A stretch of DNA of 64,000 bases, taken from positions 806,001-870,000 of the forward strand of contig NZ_CP059973.1 in NCBI RefSeq assembly GCF_009193295.2, in the 5' to 3' direction. Numbering within the stretch: position 1 is the stretch's first letter; the number at the start of each line of letters is the position of its first letter. Below the pieces are notes generated by a model. The model did no database searches. It worked only from the letters and a program-made list of their open reading frames with translations, and was not told where the DNA came from. Both the position numbers and the translations under genes were made by a program. The DNA comes from Bacteroides luhongzhouii. GTDB taxonomy: Bacteria; Bacteroidota; Bacteroidia; Bacteroidales; Bacteroidaceae. This document shows positions 51,729-61,720 of this stretch, in pieces.

Positions 51729-53816
51729 ATGATGATTAAAAAGACACTAACCATTTTAGCAGTAAGTTGTATGATGTACTCCTGTGCTACGAAAACAGAA
51801 AGCAATCCTTTCTTTACAGAGTTTCAAACCCAGTATGGTGTTCCTTCTTTCGACAAGATTAAATTGGAGCACTATGAGCCCGCCTTCTTGAAAGGTATAG
51901 AAGAGCAGAATCAAAACATCGAAGCTATCATCGAAAGTCCGGAAATTCCGACATTCGAAAATACAATTGTAGCTTTGGACAACAGCGCGCCTATCCTGGA
52001 CCGCGTGAGTGCCATTTTTTTCAATATGACAGATGCGGAAACGACTGATTCGCTGACCGCACTTTCCATCAAACTGGCACCGGTTCTTTCGGAACATAAT
52101 GACAATATCTCCCTGAATGAGAAGCTATTTAAGCGTGTAAACGATGTCTATCAAAAGAAGGACTCACTGAACCTGACGTCAGAACAAGAACGTCTGCTGG
52201 ACAAAACTTATAAAAGATTTGTCCGTTCCGGAGCAAACCTTAATGCCAAAAACCAAACCCGCCTCCGCGAAATCAACAAGGAACTTTCTACACTCGGCAT
52301 TACTTTCAGCAACAATATACTGAATGAAAATAATGCTTTCAAACTCTTTGTTGACAAAGAAGAAGATCTGGCAGGATTACCCGAATGGTTCCGCCAAAGC
52401 GCCGCTGAAGAAGCAAAAGCAGCCGGACAACCGGGAAAATGGCTATTCACCCTACATAATGCCAGCCGCCTGCCTTTCCTGCAATATTCAGAAAATCGCC
52501 CGCTTCGGGAAAAAATATACAAAGCTTACATCAACCGTGGTAACAACAATGACGGAAACGATAACAAGGAAAATATCCGTAAGATCGTTTCTCTCCGCTT
52601 GGAAAAAGCTAAATTATTAGGTTTCGACTGCTATGCAAACTTCGTTCTGGACGAAACGATGGCAAAGAACGCCAACAACGTAATGAGCCTTCTGAATAAC
52701 CTTTGGAGCTATGCACTGCCAAAAGCAAAGGCAGAAGCTACCGAACTTCAAAAATTAATGGATAAAGAGGGCAAAGGAGAAAAACTGGAAGCATGGGACT
52801 GGTGGTATTATACCGAAAAACTGCGGAAAGAAAAATACAACCTGTCTGAAGAGGATACAAAACCTTACTTCAAACTGGAGAATGTGCGCGATGGTGCTTT
52901 CGCCGTAGCCAACAAGCTATATGGCATCACCCTTACCAAGCTCGAAGGTATCCCTACCTATCATCCTGATGTGGAAGTCTTTGAAGTGAAAGACGCAGAC
53001 GGATCACAACTAGGAATCTTCTATGTCGATTATTTTCCACGCTCCGGAAAAAGTGGCGGCGCATGGATGAGCAACTACCGCGAACAACAAGGAGATACCC
53101 GCCCATTAGTATGCAACGTTTGCAGCTTTACCAAACCGGTAGGCGACACCCCTTCCCTGCTGACAATGGATGAAGTAGAAACTTTGTTCCACGAATTTGG
53201 TCATGCTCTGCACGGACTGCTGACAAAATGCGAATACAAAGGAACATCAGGCACTAATGTAGTACGCGATTTTGTAGAACTTCCTTCTCAAATCAATGAG
53301 CACTGGGCAACTGAGCCGGAAGTGCTGAAAATGTATGCCAAACATTATCAGACAGGAGAAGTGATACCCGACGATATTATTGAAAAGATACTGCAACAGA
53401 AGACTTTCAATCAAGGCTTCATGACCACTGAATTATTGGCTGCCGCCATCCTCGACATGAATTTGCACACGATGACAGATGTAAAGAATCTAGACATGCT
53501 TGCATTCGAAAAAGAAGCGATGGACAAGCTCAATCTGATCCCCGAAATAGCACCACGTTATCGCGTGACCTACTTCAATCATATCATCGGCGGATACGCA
53601 GCCGGATACTACAGCTATCTATGGGCCAATGTACTGGATAACGATGCTTTCGAAGCCTTTAAAGAACATGGAATCTTTGATAAAAACACCGCCGACCTCT
53701 TCCGCCACAACGTATTGGAGAAAGGGGACAGCGAAGACCCAATGACGCTTTACCGGAATTTCCGTGGAGCGGAACCAAGCTTGGAACCGCTACTGAAAAA
53801 CAGAGGAATGAAATAA
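51729..53816 (+). CDS. M3-family metallopeptidase (dipeptidyl carboxypeptidase-like) lipoprotein
   Basis: This 695-residue protein has lipobox MYSC, so it is exported and membrane-attached. The zinc motif HEFGH is at 488-492, with the downstream glutamate in FVELPSQINEHWA. Length and motifs match Dcp/oligopeptidase A-type M3 peptidases, which remove dipeptides from the C-terminus or cut short peptides. It probably digests peptides in the periplasm. It is the last gene of the rhomboid operon and is followed by a terminator. Confidence 0.94.
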   Translation: MMIKKTLTILAVSCMMYSCATKTESNPFFTEFQTQYGVPSFDKIKLEHYEPAFLKGIEEQNQNIEAIIESPEIPTFENTIVALDNSAPILDRVSAIFFNMTDAETTDSLTALSIKLAPVLSEHNDNISLNEKLFKRVNDVYQKKDSLNLTSEQERLLDKTYKRFVRSGANLNAKNQTRLREINKELSTLGITFSNNILNENNAFKLFVDKEEDLAGLPEWFRQSAAEEAKAAGQPGKWLFTLHNASRLPFLQYSENRPLREKIYKAYINRGNNNDGNDNKENIRKIVSLRLEKAKLLGFDCYANFVLDETMAKNANNVMSLLNNLWSYALPKAKAEATELQKLMDKEGKGEKLEAWDWWYYTEKLRKEKYNLSEEDTKPYFKLENVRDGAFAVANKLYGITLTKLEGIPTYHPDVEVFEVKDADGSQLGIFYVDYFPRSGKSGGAWMSNYREQQGDTRPLVCNVCSFTKPVGDTPSLLTMDEVETLFHEFGHALHGLLTKCEYKGTSGTNVVRDFVELPSQINEHWATEPEVLKMYAKHYQTGEVIPDDIIEKILQQKTFNQGFMTTELLAAAILDMNLHTMTDVKNLDMLAFEKEAMDKLNLIPEIAPRYRVTYFNHIIGGYAAGYYSYLWANVLDNDAFEAFKEHGIFDKNTADLFRHNVLEKGDSEDPMTLYRNFRGAEPSLEPLLKNRGMK

Positions 53817-53826
53817 TTCAGCAAAA

Positions 53827-53860
53827 AAGCCCTTAAACATCAAATATTTGAGGGCTTATT
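53827..53860 (+). terminator. Terminator after the M3 peptidase gene
   Basis: AAGCCCTTAAA (53827-53837) and TTTGAGGGCTT (53847-53857) form an 11-bp stem with one G-U pair, followed by ATT. Confidence 0.75.
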
Positions 53861-53883
53861 ACACATGAATGTGAAAAAAAAAC

Positions 53884-53891
53884 TATATTTG
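53884..53891 (+). promoter_or_regulatory. secDF promoter -7 element
   Basis: TATATTTG lies 91 bases before the ATG at 53982, giving a leader of about 85 bases; no perfect -33 box is seen. Confidence 0.5.
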
Positions 53892-53981
53892 CAGCCTTGT
53901 ATGCGGCAAAAAGAACTTGTGTACGACAGAATTTAACTGAAAATTAAATTAAAAAAGTAATCATCATAAATTAAAAGTAAA

Positions 53982-56900
53982 ATGCAAAACAAAGGATTTG
54001 TAAAGGTTTTTGCGGTATTACTCACACTGGTATGTGTGTTCTATCTCTCTTTCTCCTTCGCAACACGCCATTATACCAATAAGGCGAAAGAAATTGCGAA
54101 TGGCGACCCGAAAGTAGAACAAGACTACCTCGACTCTCTCTCAAATGAGAAAGTGTGGTTGGGTAACTGGACGCTGAAACAATGTCGTGAGATGGAGATT
54201 AGTTTAGGTTTGGACCTAAAGGGTGGTATGAACGTTATCCTTGAAGTTTCTGTACCTGATGTTATTAAAGCACTGGCTGACAACAAGCCGGATGAGGCTT
54301 TCAACAAAGCATTGGCAGAAGCTGCAAAACAAGCTGTAAACAGTCAGGATGATATCATCACTCTGTTTGTCAGAGAATACCACAAAGCCGCTCCTAACGC
54401 AAAACTTTCCGAACTCTTCGCAACACAACAGTTGAAAGACAAAGTTAACCAGAAATCATCGGATGCAGAAGTTGAAAAAGTATTGAGAGCAGAAGTAAAA
54501 GCTGCTGTTGAAAACTCATATAACGTGCTTCGTACCCGTATCGACCGTTTTGGTGTTGTTCAACCGAACATCCAGAGTCTGGAAGACAAAATGGGTCGTA
54601 TCATGGTGGAATTGCCGGGTATCAAAGAGCCGGAACGTGTGAGAAAACTTCTCCAAGGTTCTGCCAACCTGGAATTCTGGGAAACTTATACAGCTAGAGA
54701 AGTTCTTCCTGCCATGCAATCTGCTGATGCTAAATTGCGTGCTATATTAGCGCAGGAAACAACTGCAGACTCTACTGCCGTAGACTCTACCAAAGAAGCT
54801 GCACTTGCAGAAGCTACTCCGGCTAAGAACGTAAGTGCCGCCGACAGCCTTGCTGCAGCTTTGAAAGGGGACATTGCCGCTGATGACAAATCTACAGCCA
54901 ACCTAGAAGAAGTTAAAAAGCAATATCCTCTCCTGGCTATCCTGCAGTTGAACTCTAGCGGACAGGGGCCTGTTATCGGTTACGCTAACTATAAAGATAC
55001 TGCTGACATCAACAAGTATCTGGCTATGCCGGAAATCAAAGCAGAACTTCCGAAAGACCTTCGTCTGAAATGGGGCGTTTCTCCTTCTGAATTTGACAAG
55101 AAAGGACAGACTTTCGAATTATACGCTATCAAGTCTACCGAACGTAACGGCAAAGCTCCGTTGGAAGGTGACGTAGTAACAGATGCGAAAGATGAATTCG
55201 ACCAATACAGCAAACCGGCTGTCAGCATGACGATGAACTCTGACGGCGCACGTCGCTGGGCACAGTTGACCAAACAAAATATCGGTCGTTCAATTGCTAT
55301 CGTTCTTGATAACTATGTATATTCTGCACCAAACGTAAACTCTGAAATCACAGGTGGACGTTCACAGATTACAGGTCATTTCACTCCTGAACAAGCAAAA
55401 GACTTAGCAAACGTATTGAAATCAGGTAAAATGCCGGCTCCGGCTCATATTGTACAGGAAGATATCGTTGGTCCGTCACTGGGTCAGGAATCTATCAACG
55501 CAGGTATTTTCTCATTCGTCGTTGCTTTGATTCTGTTGATGATTTACATGTGCTCTATGTATGGATTCATCCCGGGTATGGTAGCCAATGGAGCACTACT
55601 CCTCAACTTCTTCTTTACACTGGGTATTCTTTCGTCTTTCCAAGCTGCATTGACAATGTCCGGTATTGCCGGTATGGTATTGTCACTGGGTATGGCAGTG
55701 GATGCGAACGTACTTATCTATGAACGTACAAAAGAAGAGCTTCGCGCAGGTAAAGGTGTGAAAAAAGCACTTGCCGACGGTTACTCCAACGCATTCTCGG
55801 CTATTTTCGACTCTAACTTGACATCTATCATCACAGGTATCATCCTGTTTAACTTTGGTACTGGTCCGATTCGTGGTTTTGCTACGACTTTGATTATCGG
55901 TATTCTTGTATCCTTCTTTACTGCCGTATTCATGACTCGCTTGGTTTATGAACACTTCATGAGTAAAGACAAGTGGTTGAACCTGACATTCACAACCAAG
56001 ATTTCAAAGAACTTGATGACCAATACACATTTCGATTTTATGGGTACAAACAAAAAATCCCTTATTATCGTCAGTGCAGTCATCATCGTTTGTATCGGTT
56101 CATTTGCCATCCGTGGTTTAAGTCAGAGTATCGACTTCACCGGTGGACGTAATTTTAAGGTACAATTTGAGAACCCTGTAGAACCGGAACAAGTTCGTGA
56201 ATTGATCTCTAGTAAATTTGGCGATGCTAATGTAAGCGTTATCGCTATCGGTACAGATAAGAAAACTGTACGTATCAGCACGAACTACCGTATCGAAGAT
56301 GCAGGTAACAACGTGGACTCTGAAATCGAATCATACCTATATGAGACTCTGAAACCGGTATTGACGCAGAACATTTCTTTAGCGACTTTCATTGACCGTG
56401 ACAATCACACAGGTGGTAGTATCGTAAGCTCACAAAAAGTAGGTCCGAGTATCGCAGACGACATCAAGACAGGTGCTATTTACTCTGTAGTTCTGGCATT
56501 GATCGCCATCGGCTTATATATCTTGATCCGTTTCCGCAACATTGCTTATAGTGTAGGCTCTATTGTAGCTCTGACAAGTGATACCATTATGATTATCGGT
56601 GCTTACTCCTTATTCTGGGGTATTTTGCCGTTCTCATTGGAAATCGACCAGACATTTATTGGTGCTATCCTGACAGCTATCGGTTACTCTATTAATGATA
56701 AGGTGGTAATCTTCGACCGTGTACGTGAGTTCTTCGGTTTATATCCGAAACGTGACAAGCGTGTGTTGTTCAATGACTCTCTGAACACAACTCTGGCTCG
56801 TACCATCAATACATCATTAAGTACATTGATTGTGTTGCTGTGTATTTTCATCCTTGGTGGTGATTCAATCCGCAGCTTTGCATTCGCAATGATCCTGGGT

Positions 56901-56999
56901 GTTGTTATCGGTACATTATCTTCACTGTTTATTGCATCTCCGATTGCATACAACATGATGAAGAACAAAAAAGTCGTAGCAGCAACTACGGAAGAATAA
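53982..56999 (+). CDS. secDF: Protein translocase subunit SecDF (fused SecD and SecF)
   Basis: This 1005-residue inner-membrane protein uses the proton motive force to pull secreted proteins through SecYEG. The SecD part has one N-terminal membrane helix, the LGLDLKGGMNVILEV motif, a large periplasmic P1 domain with an Ala/Asp/Ser-rich insertion (about 250-310), and five helices (VGPSLGQESINAGIFSF, SLGMAVDANVLIYER). The SecF part begins at about 680 with IDFTGGRNFKVQF, followed by SIADDIKTGAIYS and TAIGYSINDKVVIFDRVRE. SecD and SecF are separate genes in E. coli; fusion is normal in Bacteroidota. Confidence 0.97.
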   Translation: MQNKGFVKVFAVLLTLVCVFYLSFSFATRHYTNKAKEIANGDPKVEQDYLDSLSNEKVWLGNWTLKQCREMEISLGLDLKGGMNVILEVSVPDVIKALADNKPDEAFNKALAEAAKQAVNSQDDIITLFVREYHKAAPNAKLSELFATQQLKDKVNQKSSDAEVEKVLRAEVKAAVENSYNVLRTRIDRFGVVQPNIQSLEDKMGRIMVELPGIKEPERVRKLLQGSANLEFWETYTAREVLPAMQSADAKLRAILAQETTADSTAVDSTKEAALAEATPAKNVSAADSLAAALKGDIAADDKSTANLEEVKKQYPLLAILQLNSSGQGPVIGYANYKDTADINKYLAMPEIKAELPKDLRLKWGVSPSEFDKKGQTFELYAIKSTERNGKAPLEGDVVTDAKDEFDQYSKPAVSMTMNSDGARRWAQLTKQNIGRSIAIVLDNYVYSAPNVNSEITGGRSQITGHFTPEQAKDLANVLKSGKMPAPAHIVQEDIVGPSLGQESINAGIFSFVVALILLMIYMCSMYGFIPGMVANGALLLNFFFTLGILSSFQAALTMSGIAGMVLSLGMAVDANVLIYERTKEELRAGKGVKKALADGYSNAFSAIFDSNLTSIITGIILFNFGTGPIRGFATTLIIGILVSFFTAVFMTRLVYEHFMSKDKWLNLTFTTKISKNLMTNTHFDFMGTNKKSLIIVSAVIIVCIGSFAIRGLSQSIDFTGGRNFKVQFENPVEPEQVRELISSKFGDANVSVIAIGTDKKTVRISTNYRIEDAGNNVDSEIESYLYETLKPVLTQNISLATFIDRDNHTGGSIVSSQKVGPSIADDIKTGAIYSVVLALIAIGLYILIRFRNIAYSVGSIVALTSDTIMIIGAYSLFWGILPFSLEIDQTFIGAILTAIGYSINDKVVIFDRVREFFGLYPKRDKRVLFNDSLNTTLARTINTSLSTLIVLLCIFILGGDSIRSFAFAMILGVVIGTLSSLFIASPIAYNMMKNKKVVAATTEE

Positions 57000-57014
57000 T
57001 AAGTTCCAGAAATA

Positions 57015-57052
57015 GAAAAAGCCTCTTCCGAACATTCGGTAGAGGCTTTTTC
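57015..57052 (+). terminator. secDF terminator
   Basis: AAAAAGCCTCTTCCGAA (57016-57032) and TTCGGTAGAGGCTTTTT (57035-57051) form a nearly perfect stem with a T5 tail. Confidence 0.85.
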
Positions 57053-57170
57053 TATTGATTATTAAAACAAATAGAAGCTATAAGACGTTCATCTTAAAAG
57101 AAGCTATTGTTACACTTAAAACTTGATACAGCATGAAAGCAAAACAACACTCCCATAGATTCTTCTGTAG

Positions 57171-57242
57171 TAGCCCCGAGGGGAATCGAACCCCTATCTA
57201 AAGTTTAGGAAACTTCTATTCTATCCGTTGAACTACAAGGCC
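57171..57242 (-). tRNA. tRNA-Arg (anticodon CCU)
   Basis: The minus strand folds into a full cloverleaf of 72 bases. The acceptor stem is GGCCTTG/CGGGGCT (with G-U pairs), the D stem GTTC/GAAT, the anticodon stem GAAGT/ACTTT with loop TTCCTAA, and the T arm AGGGG-TTCGATT-CCCCT. The anticodon CCT reads AGG codons. CCA is not encoded; the base after the acceptor stem is A73. Confidence 0.95.
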
Positions 57243-57359
57243 GCTTCAAATTTGCTTGCAAAGATAACGGTTTCTGTCGATTTAACAAGAATAAAAATAC
57301 AGGTTCCTTTCAGATATTTCAAATAATTGGCGTCAATAGGACAATAAAGTACGATTTAT

Positions 57360-57390
57360 TTTGATAATTCGATTAACTTTCCGACCTTTG
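57360..57390 (+). promoter_or_regulatory. korAB promoter
   Basis: TTTG (57360-57363) and GACCTTTG (57383-57390) are separated by 19 bases. The -7 box has G in place of T. Confidence 0.5.
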
Positions 57391-57445
57391 CGCTCACAAA
57401 TTGAAAGTAAAATCAGTTTTTAAATTAAATATAGTAATTAAAGTT

Positions 57446-59296
57446 ATGGCAGACGAAATGATGGTTAAAGAATTGGAGGAAGTAGTAGTACGTTTCTCCG
57501 GCGACTCCGGCGATGGTATGCAGCTGGCCGGCAACATCTTCTCGAACGTGTCGGCTACAGTAGGAAATGACATCTGTACATTCCCTGACTATCCGGCAGA
57601 CATCCGCGCCCCGCAAGGTTCGCTAACCGGTGTTTCCGGTTTCCAGGTCCACATCGGTGCCGGACAAGTTTACACTCCCGGAGACCGTTGCCACGTATTG
57701 GTGGCTATGAACCCCTCCGCTTTGAAAACACAAATCAAATTTTGTAAACCGCAAGGACTTATCATTACCGACTCCGACTCATTCGAAGCCAGAGATTTGG
57801 AAAAGGCACAATTCAAAACCAACAATCCTTTTGAAGAATTAGGAGTAAAACAGGAAGTATTGGAAGTTCCGATCTCTTCCATGTGCAAAGAGAGCCTGAA
57901 AGACTCCGGACTGGATAACAAATCGATTCTCCGTTGCAAAAATATGTTTGCACTCGGATTGGTTTGCTGGTTGTTCAATCGTAACCTTGCCGCAGCTGAA
58001 AAAATACTGCGTGAGAAATTTGCCAAGAAACCCGAAATTGCAGAAGCTAATATTAAGGTATTGAACGATGGTTTCAACTACGGAGCCAACACTCATGCTT
58101 CTGTCTCTACTTATAAGATTGAAAGCAAAGCTCCGAAATCAAAAGGACTTTATACAGATATCAACGGTAATAAAGCAACCGCTTACGGACTGATTGCCGC
58201 AGCAGAAAAAGCTGGTCTGGAACTCTACCTGGGTTCTTACCCTATCACTCCGGCCACTGATATTCTGCACGAATTAGCTAAACATAAATCATTGGGAGTA
58301 AAAACCGTACAGTGCGAAGATGAAATCGCAGGTTGTGCTTCTGCAGTTGGTGCCGCTTTTGCCGGTGCCTTGGCTGTAACAACCACTTCCGGCCCTGGTG
58401 TTTGTTTGAAAAGTGAGGCTATGAATCTTGCTGTGATCGGTGAACTTCCATTGGTGATTGTAAACGTACAACGTGGTGGTCCGTCTACCGGTCTCCCCAC
58501 AAAATCTGAACAGACAGACTTATTGCAGGCCCTCTACGGACGTAATGGTGAAAGCCCGATGCCAGTTATTGCCGCAACTTCACCAACCAACTGCTTTGAT
58601 GCTGCATATATGGCTGCCAAAATAGCTTTGGAACACATGACTCCGGTTGTATTGCTGACTGATGCTTTCGTCGCCAACGGTTCCGCAGCTTGGAAACTTC
58701 CTAATCTGGATGAATATCCTGCCATTAATCCTCCATATGTAACTCCGGACATGGCCGGAAAATGGACTCCTTACCTACGCAATGAAGAAAACGGTGTACG
58801 TTACTGGGCAATTCCGGGAACCGAAGGATTCATGCATCGCATCGGTGGTCTTGAAAAGAGCAACGAAACAGGTGTTATCTCTACCGAACCGGAAAACCAC
58901 AATAAGATGGTCCACCTGCGTCAAGCTAAAGTGGATAAGATTGCAGACTATATCCCCGAACTCGAAGTATTGGGTGACGAAGACGCAGACTTATTGATTG
59001 TAGGTTGGGGTGGTACTTATGGCCATCTCCGTCTGGCTATGGACTTTATGCGTGATCATGGAAAGAAAGTGGCATTCGCACACTTCGAGTACATCAATCC
59101 GTTGCCTAAGAACACTGCCGATGTATTGCGTAAATATAAGAAGGTCGTAGTAGCTGAACAGAATTTGGGACAATTTGCAGGTTACCTGCGCATGAAAGTG
59201 CCCGGATTGAACATCAGCCAGTTCAACCAAGTGAAAGGACAACCTTTCGTTACGAGAGAATTGATAGATGCATTTACTAAATTATTGGAGGAATAA
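57446..59296 (+). CDS. korA: 2-oxoacid:ferredoxin oxidoreductase, fused gamma-alpha subunit (2-oxoglutarate type)
   Basis: This 616-residue protein joins the gamma domain (about 1-190; VVRFSGDSGDGMQLAGNIF and IRAPQGSLTGVSGFQVHIG) to the alpha domain (about 210-616; LGSYPITPATDILHEL, CEDEIAGCASAVGAAFAGA and TSGPGVCLKSEAMNLAV). With the beta subunit it decarboxylates a 2-oxoacid to an acyl-CoA while reducing ferredoxin. Sequence type and gene pair match 2-oxoglutarate:ferredoxin oxidoreductase, used for succinyl-CoA metabolism in Bacteroides; other 2-oxoacids are possible. The ATG at 57446 (MADEMMVKE) is preferred to the upstream TTG start. Confidence 0.93.
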   Translation: MADEMMVKELEEVVVRFSGDSGDGMQLAGNIFSNVSATVGNDICTFPDYPADIRAPQGSLTGVSGFQVHIGAGQVYTPGDRCHVLVAMNPSALKTQIKFCKPQGLIITDSDSFEARDLEKAQFKTNNPFEELGVKQEVLEVPISSMCKESLKDSGLDNKSILRCKNMFALGLVCWLFNRNLAAAEKILREKFAKKPEIAEANIKVLNDGFNYGANTHASVSTYKIESKAPKSKGLYTDINGNKATAYGLIAAAEKAGLELYLGSYPITPATDILHELAKHKSLGVKTVQCEDEIAGCASAVGAAFAGALAVTTTSGPGVCLKSEAMNLAVIGELPLVIVNVQRGGPSTGLPTKSEQTDLLQALYGRNGESPMPVIAATSPTNCFDAAYMAAKIALEHMTPVVLLTDAFVANGSAAWKLPNLDEYPAINPPYVTPDMAGKWTPYLRNEENGVRYWAIPGTEGFMHRIGGLEKSNETGVISTEPENHNKMVHLRQAKVDKIADYIPELEVLGDEDADLLIVGWGGTYGHLRLAMDFMRDHGKKVAFAHFEYINPLPKNTADVLRKYKKVVVAEQNLGQFAGYLRMKVPGLNISQFNQVKGQPFVTRELIDAFTKLLEE

Positions 59297-59300
59297 AAAG

Positions 59301-60311
59301 ATGAGCGATAAAGTATATACCGTACAAGATTATAAATCAGGCCAACCTCGCTGGTGTCCGGGATGCGGTGACCACGCTTTCCTGAACTCACTGCACAAAG
59401 CTATGGCCGAACTGGGAGTAGCTCCGCACGATATTGCCGTCATTTCCGGTATCGGTTGTTCTTCCCGTCTGCCTTACTATGTAAATACATATGGTTTCCA
59501 TACTATTCACGGACGTGCTGCTGCCATTGCAACAGGAGCTAAAGTAGCCAACCCTAATTTGACTATCTGGCAGATTTCCGGTGATGGTGACGGTTTGGCA
59601 ATTGGTGGCAATCACTTCATCCACGCCGTTCGCCGCAACATTGACTTGAACATGATTCTGTTGAACAACCGTATCTATGGTTTGACAAAGGGACAATATT
59701 CACCGACTTCAGAACGTGGATTCGTCAGCAAATCATCCCCTTATGGAACAGTAGAAGACCCGTTCCATCCGGCAGAGCTAGCTTTTGGTGCCCGCGGACG
59801 TTTCTTTGCACGCTGCATTGCAGTAGATGGTGCTGCTTCTGTAGAAGTATTGAAAGCAGCTGCTAATCACAAAGGTGCCTCTGTTGTAGAAGTTCTGCAA
59901 AACTGCGTTATTTTTAACGACGGAACTCACGCCAGCGTTGCAACAAAAGAAGGACGTGCCAAGAATGCTATCTATCTGGAACATGGACAGCCGATGTTAT
60001 TTGGCGAAAACAAGGAGTTCGGATTGATGCAGGAAGGATTTGGATTGAAAGTAGTAAAATTGGGTGAGAACGGCATTACAGAAAAAGATATTCTGGTTCA
60101 TGACGCTCATTGCCAGGATAATACTCTTCAATTGAAACTGGCTTTAATGGAAGGTCCCGACTTCCCGATTGCACTTGGTGTTATCCGCGATGTAGAGGCT
60201 CCGACCTACAACGATGCAGTCACAGAACAAATCGAAGAAATCAAAGGCAAGAAGAAATATCATAATTTCCAAGAGCTGTTGATGACTAATGATACTTGGG
60301 AAGTAAAATAA
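59301..60311 (+). CDS. korB: 2-oxoacid:ferredoxin oxidoreductase beta subunit
   Basis: This 336-residue subunit binds thiamine diphosphate: GDGDGLAIGGNHFIHAVRRNIDLNMILLNN holds the GDG...NN motif. WCPGCGDHAF and GIGCSSRLPYY provide conserved cysteines of the family. It begins 4 bp after korA with GGAGG 11 bases upstream of ATG 59301, a start clearly better than the in-frame codon at 59268 within korA. Together they form a heterodimer of fused-gamma/alpha and beta chains. Confidence 0.95.
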   Translation: MSDKVYTVQDYKSGQPRWCPGCGDHAFLNSLHKAMAELGVAPHDIAVISGIGCSSRLPYYVNTYGFHTIHGRAAAIATGAKVANPNLTIWQISGDGDGLAIGGNHFIHAVRRNIDLNMILLNNRIYGLTKGQYSPTSERGFVSKSSPYGTVEDPFHPAELAFGARGRFFARCIAVDGAASVEVLKAAANHKGASVVEVLQNCVIFNDGTHASVATKEGRAKNAIYLEHGQPMLFGENKEFGLMQEGFGLKVVKLGENGITEKDILVHDAHCQDNTLQLKLALMEGPDFPIALGVIRDVEAPTYNDAVTEQIEEIKGKKKYHNFQELLMTNDTWEVK

Positions 60312-60335
60312 CACTGCTTTAACACATAAAATAGT

Positions 60336-60380
60336 AAAGGCGTAGATTGAGAGTTAGTTCTCTTTCTACGCCTTTATTTA
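60336..60380. terminator. Terminator between korB and the ABC permease gene
   Basis: TAAAGGCGTAG (60336-60346) and CTACGCCTTTA (60367-60377) form a perfect 11-bp stem followed by TTT; the converging gene ends at 60477. Confidence 0.75.
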
Positions 60381-60476
60381 TGAGCCGTCATCAATTTGCT
60401 TTACCTTTTTAAGCATTCACAGAATAACTAAAAATATTCTTACTATGTTTCTCAAGACAATTCAAAACATCTTTAA

Positions 60477-61703
60477 CTATAAAAGCCTCTTACTTAGATA
60501 ACGTACAGGATACCATACAGAGAGAAAGCCAACTGCCAAAACTGTGATAAAGATTAATACGACATCCCAAGCGTGAACGCTGACAGGATAGGCGTCTACA
60601 ACAAAAGTACCACCACCGCCTCCCAATGAAATTATACCAAATTTCTGTTGGATAAAACATAGGATTAAGCCTAAGACAATACCGGAAATAGCACCAAAAA
60701 GAGAAATGAGACGTCCTTCAAAGAGGAATATTCGGGAAATGAGTTTATCACTAGCTCCAAGACTCCGCAAAGTTACTACATCATCCTTCTTATCCAAGAT
60801 CAACATAGAAAGGGAGCCTATCACATTAAAACAGGCTATCATTAAAATAAAAGTGAGGAACAAATAAGAGATTAGTTTCTCTATCTCCATAATACGGAAA
60901 ACATCTGCCTGCTGCTGATAACGATTCTGAACAACAAAATCATCACCTAGTATGTTTTCGATTTTAAATTGTACCGATGAAGTATTTGCATCAGGCTTTA
61001 ATTTCAATTCCATCGCAGAAACTTCTGTTGTATAATCCAGAAGCTGACGAAGAAAATCAAGAGAAGTCAGAATATATTTTCCATCATATTCTTGCTGATT
61101 CACCACAAATACGACACCTGGAGAATACAGATAATCACGGTTGAAAGAAGCACCGGGATTTGCCATGTTCACTTTGGCATTTCGCTTGGGAAGATATACC
61201 TGAAGAGGATCGACAAACTCCAAACCGGTTCCCAAGGTCGCAACCAATTCCACTCCCATGACGCCATAATTCACGATCGAATCATGAAGAACGAATTTTC
61301 CCGCGCCATAAAGTATACTGTCTATAGCCGTCAGTTCTTCAAAATTATCCTCCACCCCTTTTAGTACAACCATAGCTTGGCGGTCCTTGTATTGCACCAT
61401 TGCATTCTCTTCGAGTGTTTCTGTAAACACCTCCACTTCAGGAAGTGCACAAACAGCACGTATCCGTTCATTCTGGCTATCAAAGACCTTTCCCTCACGA
61501 ACCGTAATTTTCAACTGCGGATCAAAAGCTGTAAAAAAGCTGGCCACCATATCCTGAAAACCATTAAAAACAGAAAGAGTGCAAACCAAAGCAAGCGTAG
61601 CAAGAGCCACCCCACATACGGAAATGCCGGATATGATATTAATAGCATTATGCTTTTTCTTTGAAAAAAGATAACGCCTGGCTATATAAAAAGGGAAGTT
61701 CAC
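60477..61703 (-). CDS. FtsX-like ABC transporter permease (LolC/LolE-like)
   Basis: This 408-residue inner-membrane protein has an N-terminal helix (about 20-45), a periplasmic MacB-like domain (about 50-270) and three C-terminal helices (about 275-400), the topology of LolC/LolE. The N-terminus FYIARRYLFSKKKHNAINIISGISVCGVA is typical of the lipoprotein-releasing system. It probably extracts lipoproteins from the inner membrane with a LolD ATPase encoded elsewhere. It is the last gene of a minus-strand group with rbfA, a methyltransferase and pyk. Confidence 0.9.
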   Translation of the reverse strand: MNFPFYIARRYLFSKKKHNAINIISGISVCGVALATLALVCTLSVFNGFQDMVASFFTAFDPQLKITVREGKVFDSQNERIRAVCALPEVEVFTETLEENAMVQYKDRQAMVVLKGVEDNFEELTAIDSILYGAGKFVLHDSIVNYGVMGVELVATLGTGLEFVDPLQVYLPKRNAKVNMANPGASFNRDYLYSPGVVFVVNQQEYDGKYILTSLDFLRQLLDYTTEVSAMELKLKPDANTSSVQFKIENILGDDFVVQNRYQQQADVFRIMEIEKLISYLFLTFILMIACFNVIGSLSMLILDKKDDVVTLRSLGASDKLISRIFLFEGRLISLFGAISGIVLGLILCFIQQKFGIISLGGGGGTFVVDAYPVSVHAWDVVLIFITVLAVGFLSVWYPVRYLSKRLL

Positions 61704-61720
61704 CTCTGCAATGAATTATT

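Larger units (their letters stand above)
57000..57445. other. Intergenic region with terminator, tRNA and kor promoter
   Basis: This region contains the secDF terminator, a minus-strand tRNA-Arg and the promoter of the korAB pair. No other gene is visible. Confidence 0.7.

Noticed and set aside
57171..57242. tRNA-Arg considered as an integration site of a mobile island
   Set aside because: No integrase gene and no duplicated tRNA end are visible nearby; the flanking genes are core genes.
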